DNA of 12,946 bases from an uncultured Ruminococcus sp. (GTDB lineage Bacteria; Bacillota; Clostridia; Oscillospirales; Ruminococcaceae), in contig CABQIF010000056.1 in NCBI GenBank assembly GCA_902464115.1, positions 1 through 12,946 on the forward strand, in the 5' to 3' direction. The position numbers were made by a program, and so were the translations under genes. This document shows positions 1-7,107 of the stretch, in pieces (position 1 is the first letter of the stretch; each line of letters starts with the position of its first letter). Under the pieces are notes generated by a model. That model was not told the DNA's origin, did no database searches, and saw only the letters and a program-made list of their open reading frames with translations.

Positions 1-149
1 ATTATAACATTTCCGTCCATTTCTGTCAAGCTATTACGAAAAAATAGCGAAAATCTCTGCATTTTACACAAAAATCCAACTTTTATCGGACATTTTATGA
101 TATAGAAATTGAAAAAACCATCTATACTCTATTTTTTGATAGAACATTC

Positions 150-189
150 AAAAAATTCCCCTCACCAATCTTTAGTGAGGGGAATTTTT
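150..189 (-). terminator. Intrinsic terminator of the kinase-phosphatase operon
   Basis: A perfect 15-bp inverted repeat (151-165 with 175-189) encloses a 9-nt loop. Read on the minus strand, the stem has a G/C core (CCCCTCAC paired with GTGAGGGG) and ends in a run of six T (complement of 150-155). It begins one base past the stop codon of the large kinase-nuclease gene, so it marks the end of that operon. The other strand also ends in five T, so it may work in both directions. The 149 bases beyond it, to the window edge, are A/T-rich and show no gene I can support. Confidence 0.9.
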
Positions 190-190
190 C

Positions 191-3100
191 TTATAGGAGT
201 GATAACAGCTTTGTTCCAATATGGTCGATGTCTGCTCGATTAGAAATCGTAATGACATCCATTTTTTCGCCATGTTCTTTCTGTCGATCGTTGATCGGTT
301 TATAATCCAGATTATCTTGTGTGTCCGCAATGAGAACTGCTTTTGCATTGATTCCGAAAAGTTCGGCAAGTCGGGACAGCTTTGTATAGAATCCAGATTC
401 AATACTTTTTGTCGCTTTGCATTCCACAAAGAGAGCAGAAAAGCCCTTTGTAAGGATACAATCAAATTCATTCGATGCGATGCTGTTTTCCCAGTCAATT
501 TCAAAGCTGCTGCGGATATCATCAAAAGCACCTGTTTCTTTTGCGTTATGGTAGGTATAGATTTCCAACATTCTGCCCTCGGTTGTCAGCAAATCCTTGA
601 TTTGTGGCGTTGCATAGGTAAAGCTCGCTTTTTTGGCTGCTTTATCGTAAGAAAGATGAATGATATAGTTTTTGGAATGGAAATAATCCAGTAATTCATA
701 CCCGCCGTCCTGCAAGGTTTTACAGTCAAGCTGATGCACCATCAGGTTATTATATAGTACTTTTACAACATGGGATTTTGTATCCGCAATGCATTGAACA
801 AAATCCGGTTGCAGCAGAATATCCATGCGAGAGAATAAAATGTCAAAAATTTTTTTGTTGCGATATAAATCCTGAATGACAACCATACAAGAGTGTGTCG
901 TTAAGCTGCTGATATGGCTTTGGTTTCCGATGATTTCTTCTGATTGCAATGTCTGTATGATTTTTGTTACAACCTGCTTACATTTGAACGGAATGATGTA
1001 GGTGTATTCTTCTTCAGAACCGTAATCATTATTATTTCGTTTAAACGATGCAACCACATCATTACGATCCGAATATTCCCGACAAATTCGGCACAAAAAT
1101 TTCCATACGCTGGTGAACATACGATACTTGCTCCAAAGATCTTTGTAATCATTGAAAAATTCAGGCTGATTGCTGGTGATGCTGGTTGACATCTTAAACG
1201 CAAACATATCCGTGACTGTGATAAATGGATGAACCCGAATATAGTTGACAATCTCACAATCATGAATGACATCAAATTTCATTTTTATAGAATCATACTG
1301 ATAACTTGAAAACGCTTCAAAAAGCCCTAAGCCCTCCATAACACCGGAAAGTGTCGTTTCATTGGATTCCAGCAAGAGATGGCAGTTTCCTTTCTGTCTT
1401 CGTTTGAAATAGGCGTTGAGGGATTTCACATAGGTTCTCCTTGAATCTGCAACGACCCATTTCACTCTGCTAATACGGTTTTCACTCCGTTCTTGAAAAG
1501 AAGAGGCGATGTTGGCGGTTTCTATTTCCATAGAGGGGTTCACACCGATGATCCATTCTACATGGGCACGAATTTTTTTCTTTTTCATATAGTTGGAAAG
1601 ATACGGTAAGTCCTCTTCTATTTTTTTTAAATCGGACATACTGTTACAGTAGGCAACATAGAGAATTTTTGCAGGGTTGATGACTGTAGGAGCTGCCAAA
1701 TTTGCGAATAATTGGGTATTGTTTCCGGTTACATAGGGAATTACCAAATATAAGAAATCCGAGTAAGTTAAGATGAACGGAATGCCTTCTACCAGTGCAA
1801 CATCATCTTTTTTGTAATCTCGATATTGCTGGCTGGCTAAAATCGGATAAAATTTTTCATGCAGAGAATCCATAAGTTTTCGGATTGCCTTTTGATCTCG
1901 TTCCGAGAGAATGTTTGATTGCTTGATGGAATCCATGAATAAATGACGAAGTCCTTCATAGCGTTTCCACTGTTCGGAATCGTTGTTGCGAATCTCTTTC
2001 ATGCAGGTGAGCAGTTCCTGAAAAGCAACCACACAAGTAACATCTCGTTCGATTTGGTTGGTAATGGCTGTTACAATCTCGCCATTGAAAATGTTGTTTT
2101 TCATTTCCATTTTCGCATGTTTTAAATAGACGAGGTGTAATTCTACAGACATTCGATCCAAGTCATCTAATGTTTGCAGGTCTTTTTTAGTTGGCTTATC
2201 CCACTTTTTTTGATTGATTTGATTGGATGAAATCATCCAATCAGAAGAAGAAAGTGTATTTTTCGGTGTGCTTCTGACAATGCATACATGACGTTTTTGT
2301 CTTTCGTCTTTTGTTTTGCCATTTGCACAGGCATCCAAATTTGTGATGCGAGTATATCCAAGGCAGAGTTTTTCTGTCACCCATCTGCGGTGTTCAAAAT
2401 AAACCAAAATATCTTTTTGGTCTGGGTGGTCATGAATAAAATCAAAGTATAATTTTGCAATCTCAGTGGTTGTACCAGAATCCATACAAATTCCAATACT
2501 ATATAATTTATACTTCATGGCAAGAACAAAGGAAACACAGGAATTGTGATTATAGGATTTTCTAAATTCTGCCCGAACTTCTCCGAAAGGAATATTCAAA
2601 TTTTTATTCCAGATAAGATGAACATTGAATGCCATTCTTTCCAGCTCCGAAAAGAATGGATAAGTGCGAATATCTTCATGAATATAAATCGGATAAAGAG
2701 AAGCACATTCTTTTTTTGAGATATGCTTACCTTCCCATGTAAGGCATGTTCGGCAAAATGGTTCTATGGATTTTGCGATGAAAAGATTGCGAGAATCCCG
2801 ACCAGTGGCGACAAACGCATAGTCTGGGGTGTCGGAGGAAAACAATTCTTGCAAAAAACAAAGATTTTTATCTGCATCATCACACAGAAATGTATGTTCG
2901 ACAAATCGAATCTCGCCATAGCTTTCTGCATCTTCTGACAGGGAGTGGTCAATATTGAAAAACTGAGAGAGTTCCGGACGTTCCGCCAAATAAATTGCTT
3001 TGTCTTCTGGAGAGTCCGATATGATGGTAATACATAAATGTTTTCCCGGTATTTGAGCGATTTGTAAAGCGAGGTCTAAAAACTTCTGTCCATATTCTCC

Positions 3101-4321
3101 AAATCCAACAATCAGCACATCGAGAGTATCTTTCTCTTTGGAACAATGTTGATAAAGCGGAGTGGTATAGAGGTGATATTGAAGTGCAAGGGTTGCGTTT
3201 TTATCTTTATTGGCATCAAGCAGATGCAATTGTTCCACATCTGCTAATATCCACTGTTCGCCGGCATTTCCTCTATCTGCAATGTTGGCAGGGATGACAT
3301 AATAGAGTGCCTTTTGGACATCCGCCAGCAATTCTTCGCAACTCTGATAGCGTTCATCCCGTCCGCAGAGTGTTTTTTGCAAGATTTTCGTTAAAACTGC
3401 TCGGAGGTGTGGATGTGCGTTGACTTCAGAGGCTTGGATGAGTTCCGATTCATCGACCAGCTTTTTCAGATTCGGATAAAAAGCAGGGTGGTATAGATAA
3501 TTTTCTTTTTTCACATCGTCATGAACAATGATTGCATGAAAAAGACAAGCACCAATTGCAAAAATGTCGGTCAAATTATTCGCTTTTCGATTGCTCAATT
3601 CAGGTTCTGCAAAACCATTTGAAATCTTTGTAAAATCCTTTGGGACATGGTATACCGAACAAATTGTATCAATATCGAAAAAAGAAATGGTTTGTGTGAG
3701 CAGTTCTTGTCCTCGTTTTACGAAGCCAAAATTAGAGGGCTTGATGTCCCGATGAATCAGTCCGGTATTATGTAGTACACAAGTGCACTTCACCAAGGAT
3801 TCGATAGCATATAAAATACGCACCAAATTCAATTCCGGATTGACTGTCGGGTGTTCATGAATCTCTTCACAAACATGGTCGAAGGTTTCTAAAGTGGGTT
3901 CTGGCGACCAGATATAGACTGTTCCAATGCAGTTCCCGTCCTCATCGCAGCCATAATAAATTTCAAATGGAGGAATAAATGTAGCGAGGTCGCCTTGCCT
4001 GCGTATTTCTAACAGAATATCATATGGTTCGATATAGGCTTTTAAGAGGCGGGCAAATTTTTCGTTTTCCTCTACTATATCTGAATTTTGAATCAATTGT
4101 CCTGCATCATTTCGCACCAGGGAATGAACGCTGAACGGATAAAATTCTTTTAATACACCGATTCCGCTTTTATCATGCTTTGCGGTATAACAGATTGTGG
4201 AAGCACCATCTGACGCATTGATGATACTTTCAATGGAAAAGGTTCTGAGAAAAGTTCCACGGTCGCTTTCTCCGCATAGCAAGATTTTCTCTTTGCGTTT
4301 GAGATAACTTCGCTTGTTCAT
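191..4321 (-). CDS. Multidomain Ser/Thr kinase-like / TrkA-N-like Rossmann / RyR-like / Card1-like PD-(D/E)XK nuclease protein
   Basis: A 1376-residue cytoplasmic protein; no signal peptide or membrane segment is seen. Residues ~20-340 are a protein kinase domain: likely ATP lysine K58 in VLKEFYP, catalytic HRDIKPSN (190-197), DID (216-218) in place of DFG, AEPE (238-241), and D252 of subdomain IX. No clear glycine-rich loop is visible. Residues ~399-528 form a Rossmann fold with GFGEYG (406-411), like TrkA-N/RCK domains. Residues ~638-733 contain EHRRW (643-647) and a later LDDLDRMS stretch, resembling bacterial RyR domains. Residues ~840-1043 look like the CARF-type sensor part of Card1/DUF1887 proteins. 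The C-terminus (~1248-1376) has the nuclease signature: E1253, NEFD (1284-1287) and ECK (1300-1302). The ATG at 4321 is chosen for its GAGGAGG site. It overlaps the phosphatase stop as ATGA. Known Card1/Can2 nucleases are type III CRISPR effectors activated by cyclic oligoadenylates; no CRISPR is present here. Kinase and nuclease calls are firm; the middle domains are tentative. Confidence 0.85.
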   Translation of the reverse strand: MNKRSYLKRKEKILLCGESDRGTFLRTFSIESIINASDGASTICYTAKHDKSGIGVLKEFYPFSVHSLVRNDAGQLIQNSDIVEENEKFARLLKAYIEPYDILLEIRRQGDLATFIPPFEIYYGCDEDGNCIGTVYIWSPEPTLETFDHVCEEIHEHPTVNPELNLVRILYAIESLVKCTCVLHNTGLIHRDIKPSNFGFVKRGQELLTQTISFFDIDTICSVYHVPKDFTKISNGFAEPELSNRKANNLTDIFAIGACLFHAIIVHDDVKKENYLYHPAFYPNLKKLVDESELIQASEVNAHPHLRAVLTKILQKTLCGRDERYQSCEELLADVQKALYYVIPANIADRGNAGEQWILADVEQLHLLDANKDKNATLALQYHLYTTPLYQHCSKEKDTLDVLIVGFGEYGQKFLDLALQIAQIPGKHLCITIISDSPEDKAIYLAERPELSQFFNIDHSLSEDAESYGEIRFVEHTFLCDDADKNLCFLQELFSSDTPDYAFVATGRDSRNLFIAKSIEPFCRTCLTWEGKHISKKECASLYPIYIHEDIRTYPFFSELERMAFNVHLIWNKNLNIPFGEVRAEFRKSYNHNSCVSFVLAMKYKLYSIGICMDSGTTTEIAKLYFDFIHDHPDQKDILVYFEHRRWVTEKLCLGYTRITNLDACANGKTKDERQKRHVCIVRSTPKNTLSSSDWMISSNQINQKKWDKPTKKDLQTLDDLDRMSVELHLVYLKHAKMEMKNNIFNGEIVTAITNQIERDVTCVVAFQELLTCMKEIRNNDSEQWKRYEGLRHLFMDSIKQSNILSERDQKAIRKLMDSLHEKFYPILASQQYRDYKKDDVALVEGIPFILTYSDFLYLVIPYVTGNNTQLFANLAAPTVINPAKILYVAYCNSMSDLKKIEEDLPYLSNYMKKKKIRAHVEWIIGVNPSMEIETANIASSFQERSENRISRVKWVVADSRRTYVKSLNAYFKRRQKGNCHLLLESNETTLSGVMEGLGLFEAFSSYQYDSIKMKFDVIHDCEIVNYIRVHPFITVTDMFAFKMSTSITSNQPEFFNDYKDLWSKYRMFTSVWKFLCRICREYSDRNDVVASFKRNNNDYGSEEEYTYIIPFKCKQVVTKIIQTLQSEEIIGNQSHISSLTTHSCMVVIQDLYRNKKIFDILFSRMDILLQPDFVQCIADTKSHVVKVLYNNLMVHQLDCKTLQDGGYELLDYFHSKNYIIHLSYDKAAKKASFTYATPQIKDLLTTEGRMLEIYTYHNAKETGAFDDIRSSFEIDWENSIASNEFDCILTKGFSALFVECKATKSIESGFYTKLSRLAELFGINAKAVLIADTQDNLDYKPINDRQKEHGEKMDVITISNRADIDHIGTKLLSLL

Positions 4322-5055
4322 ACAGAGTTCCTCCTCAAAAATGCTGCCGGATTCATGGTGATAAAGCTGCAATCATCGAATCGTTCTTTTTCTAAAAATG
4401 TTTTCTTAAGCGTTTCATAATCTTGACGAATCAGGATTTCTTTTATTTGTTGCTGCATTCTGTTCCGATGATACATAAAATGCCATGCACCATCGGAGCA
4501 AATCATGATGGATTCGATATTTGTGGCATCTAAAACGCCAGCTTTTGCCATAGAAATAGGGTTTGGTGTTGTGGTGACACAGCAACCATTTCTACTATCT
4601 GCCGGCATTGCGATGATATAGCAATTATTGTTTTTTGTAGCGGTAATCAAGCTGTCACCAATGCTGCAAAAAAAGAATTGGTTTTTATTTCTGTCGAATA
4701 GCACGCATGCCAGCGTGCTGGAATATTCGGATACTTCTTTTTCTGCTTGTTTCGCAATTTTTTCCAAGCAGTCGTGTGTATAAGCAATCAGGCATTCCGC
4801 AGCTTCAAGGTGATTCATATGAAAAATGCGTTTTGCATGCTGCAATAAAAAATCGGTAGTAGCTTGACATGCAATTTCTGCTCCCATTTTGGCTTGTTCA
4901 CAGGTGGATACACCATCCGCCAAAACCATTGCACAATAATTTTGATTGCGTTTGAATAAGATTGCATCCTGATTGTTTTTGCTTTCATAATTGTGATGTT
5001 TTCCGGCAATGCTGAAAGATTCCACCAATTGTTTTCCCCTCTCATCTCTGTTCAT
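4318..5055 (-). CDS. PP2C-family Ser/Thr protein phosphatase
   Basis: A 245-residue soluble protein about the size of a bare bacterial PP2C catalytic domain. It should remove phosphate from Ser/Thr residues using two metal ions. The expected motifs are in order: NNQDA (D30), LADGVS (D47-G48), SSTL (112-115), GDS (133-135), SDG (187-189) and DDCSFI (227-232), so the metal-binding aspartates look intact. The gene overlaps the upstream gene's stop and the downstream gene's start by ATGA, so it is translated as part of a coupled unit with the kinase-nuclease protein, its obvious antagonist. No good ribosome binding site precedes the ATG at 5055. An AGGGG lies before a TTG at 5028-5026, which would give a protein nine residues shorter that still keeps every motif. 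Family call is firm; the exact start is uncertain. Confidence 0.93.
   Translation of the reverse strand: MNRDERGKQLVESFSIAGKHHNYESKNNQDAILFKRNQNYCAMVLADGVSTCEQAKMGAEIACQATTDFLLQHAKRIFHMNHLEAAECLIAYTHDCLEKIAKQAEKEVSEYSSTLACVLFDRNKNQFFFCSIGDSLITATKNNNCYIIAMPADSRNGCCVTTTPNPISMAKAGVLDATNIESIMICSDGAWHFMYHRNRMQQQIKEILIRQDYETLKKTFLEKERFDDCSFITMNPAAFLRRNSV
4330..4336 (-). promoter_or_regulatory. Strong ribosome binding site fixing the kinase-nuclease start
   Basis: Read on the minus strand this is GAGGAGG, eight bases before the ATG at 4321-4319. The reading frame is open further upstream to a TTG at 4372-4370, but only the 4321 start has this site. It lies inside the end of the phosphatase gene, so the nuclease gene can be initiated independently as well as by coupling. 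Confidence 0.85.
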
Positions 5056-7013
5056 ATGGACAAATACGCATAGGACGAAAAGATAACCGCCAAATCAAAT
5101 ATATTTCTGTCGTTGATGGGCTGATATCCTGCTTTTTCCAACATAGCATTCAGACCTGTTTCCGATTCAAAATCTGTATAATCATCCATTACGTCCACAA
5201 AGCTTTTCTCTGCATTGCGGGATTCATTCAACTGATTATACCAGTAATAATATGCGACAATCAGAGCGGTGCGAGTCATATCTTCCGGCTTTTGGATGGA
5301 CATTTTTTTGATGACTCTTTTGGATGGCTCTGTGTGTTCCTGTTCTATGGATTGATTGCTTTCTGTTTCGATAAACAGATGACCGATGTACATATTGATG
5401 CCATATAACAGTGCAAGAAACTGCTTGATTTTTTCTGGATTAGATGATTGCTGTTCTCTGTCGATTTTCTCAAGCATTTTTTCGATTGGATGCGTTCCGT
5501 ATTTTTCAAATGCAGAAACATCCACAAACCACAATCCATAGTTGCAGTTTTCCTTATGGAAATACGGATATTCGGACGATTTTTGTTCTGCTTCTATGGC
5601 TTCTATTTTTTGAATCAAGTTTGTGTATGTTTGAAAAGCGGTTTTCTGAGATATTTGAATCTGCATTTCTGATTTTCCGATCACCTTGCAGTCATAATGT
5701 TCAAAAATAAATTCCTCAAATTTTGCTTCTGGCAAATTCAAAATATCTTCCGTAAATATTGTAGTATAAAACTGTGTGGAAGTGTTGACTTGTTTATCTT
5801 TTGGTTCTCTTTTCTTTAGTCGCTGAATCATTTCTGTTGCAAACCACAGTTTTTCGATGGGCGTGTATGTTTCAGAACTTTTCGATAAGAAGTAAAGATA
5901 AACCATCTCTGCGAAATTTTTATAATTGATACCCCGTCCCGATGGGTCTAACTCAAATGCACTGAAGTTTCCACTTTCATAAGCATCGGTGATAAACCGC
6001 ATGAGATTATTGGCATAGTAATCTTCAAAGAGATTTTTTTCGATGTCTGATTCATAATCAAACAGCAACGTGGTCTGTCCGGGAGCAGCTTCTTTTGCAG
6101 TCGAATAGGTCATATCAAATGCAATTGCAAACAAATATAAATCGAGTTTGGTTGCACCGCCTGCTCGGAAGATTCCTTTTGATAATTCGTCAGCTAATTT
6201 CACAATACCATAGCGTTCCCGACATTTTTTCAGTTCCGATTTTGCTGGTTCAATATTTTTCTTTTCTTCTTCTTTCAGGGCTGTTTTTGCATCTCGTAAG
6301 GCTGCTTTTACATCTCGTAAAGTTTCTTTTGAAAGCGTTGACTGTTCTTCCTTCTTTAAAGTTTTGATGGTTTCCCGAAGTTCCAAGATACAAGGCAAGT
6401 TCTGAGCCTGTGTTAATTTGGCTTGACATTGAGCGATTGCTGTAGCATAAACGTCAAAAATGCCCTCATCCACATAAGAAACCGTCTCTGAAATTGGTAA
6501 GCGTTTGGAATACCCCTTTTTTTCGGTATATTGTACGATGACTTTTTCCCATCCATAAATCGACTTTTTTTTGCCGTCTGGCGTGATATAAACACAACCA
6601 TTTAAATATTTGAGGAAACGCTTTAAAATTTGCAGACGAAGCGAATCTGTACTCCAGCCATCTTCTGGATTAGATAGACGCTTTACAATGCGAGCCATAT
6701 ATGTTTCTGGTGTGGGGTATTTGTCAAAGCATAAAAACATGGTTTTCAGAATGCTTTCTTCCACATTTGAAAAAGATGGCAAATCAGAATGGGAAACCAG
6801 CTCTTCATAATAAGAAATGGGCATACGTGGTTTGCATACAATTCCCAACGCATCAAACATTTCACATAATTCTGCACAGATGGTCGGGAATTGCGATTTC
6901 TTGGCTTTTTTTAATTTTTCCAGTTTGGATTCAAAATCCTTTCGTGTTAGCAAGTTGTTAAAAATATCCTTTTTGGTTGATTTCATCTGACGGGTGATTG
7001 TTCCAAGATACAT
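5052..7013 (-). CDS. Unknown coiled-coil protein, first gene of the kinase-phosphatase operon
   Basis: A 653-residue, probably soluble and mostly helical protein that I do not recognise. There is no signal peptide or clear membrane segment. It starts with a Lys/Glu-rich helical stretch (~10-40). A charged coiled coil lies at about residues 208-279, with repeated LRDVKAA and LRDAKTA heptads. A central region follows (~285-430) with GGATKLDLYLFAIAFDM, and then an acidic, Gln-rich linker (~547-565). The last 40 residues contain LNAMLEKAGYQPINDRNIFD, a shape I associate with the C-termini of some uncharacterised Firmicutes proteins; that link is a recollection only. An in-frame ATG at 7067 is rejected: it has no ribosome binding site and lies at or upstream of the predicted transcription start. 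The ATG at 7013 has AGGAG eight bases upstream. The stop overlaps the phosphatase start by ATGA, so it is very likely a partner, adaptor or substrate of the kinase/phosphatase pair. Confidence 0.85.
   Translation of the reverse strand: MYLGTITRQMKSTKKDIFNNLLTRKDFESKLEKLKKAKKSQFPTICAELCEMFDALGIVCKPRMPISYYEELVSHSDLPSFSNVEESILKTMFLCFDKYPTPETYMARIVKRLSNPEDGWSTDSLRLQILKRFLKYLNGCVYITPDGKKKSIYGWEKVIVQYTEKKGYSKRLPISETVSYVDEGIFDVYATAIAQCQAKLTQAQNLPCILELRETIKTLKKEEQSTLSKETLRDVKAALRDAKTALKEEEKKNIEPAKSELKKCRERYGIVKLADELSKGIFRAGGATKLDLYLFAIAFDMTYSTAKEAAPGQTTLLFDYESDIEKNLFEDYYANNLMRFITDAYESGNFSAFELDPSGRGINYKNFAEMVYLYFLSKSSETYTPIEKLWFATEMIQRLKKREPKDKQVNTSTQFYTTIFTEDILNLPEAKFEEFIFEHYDCKVIGKSEMQIQISQKTAFQTYTNLIQKIEAIEAEQKSSEYPYFHKENCNYGLWFVDVSAFEKYGTHPIEKMLEKIDREQQSSNPEKIKQFLALLYGINMYIGHLFIETESNQSIEQEHTEPSKRVIKKMSIQKPEDMTRTALIVAYYYWYNQLNESRNAEKSFVDVMDDYTDFESETGLNAMLEKAGYQPINDRNIFDLAVIFSSYAYLSI
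6280..6321. repeat. Tandem 21-bp duplication within the coiled-coil region
   Basis: Two adjacent 21-base units, 6280-6300 and 6301-6321, match at 18 of 21 positions. Each encodes one seven-residue heptad of the coiled coil (LRDAKTA and LRDVKAA). The length is an exact heptad, so the copy number can change without breaking the frame or the coil register. Confidence 0.8.
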
Positions 7014-7021
7014 CAATCTCA

Positions 7022-7026
7022 CTCCT
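7022..7026 (-). promoter_or_regulatory. Ribosome binding site fixing the start of the coiled-coil gene
   Basis: Read on the minus strand this is AGGAG, separated by eight bases from the ATG at 7013-7011. It decides between this start and the upstream in-frame ATG at 7067-7065, which has no comparable site. Confidence 0.8.
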
Positions 7027-7070
7027 ATTATATTTTTTGCAAATGGTTCATGGCTTTTCATTGCCATTAT

Positions 7071-7100
7071 AGTATACCATTCTTTGGATTTTTAATGGAA
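7071..7100 (-). promoter_or_regulatory. Extended -10 promoter of the kinase-phosphatase operon
   Basis: On the minus strand a TGGTATACT element (7079-7071) combines an extended -10 TG with a -10 of TATACT. The -35 is weak: TTCCAT at 7100-7095, with 18-bp spacing. Transcription would start near 7064, giving a leader of about 50 nt before the ATG at 7013. The promoter sits in the 94-bp gap after the dockerin gene. No terminator separates the two, so readthrough from the dockerin gene could also feed this operon. Confidence 0.6.
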
Positions 7101-7107
7101 AGGGGGA

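Noticed and set aside
4322..4372. N-terminal extension of the kinase-nuclease protein from TTG at 4372
   Set aside because: Lies fully within the phosphatase gene and lacks a ribosome binding site; the ATG at 4321 has an excellent one.
4700..4719. Hairpin AGCACGC/GCGTGCT
   Set aside because: It lies within the phosphatase coding sequence, has no T tract and encodes the conserved SSTLACV segment.
7014..7067. Upstream ATG (7067) adding 18 residues to the coiled-coil protein
   Set aside because: No ribosome binding site, and the predicted transcription start lies at or just downstream of it.
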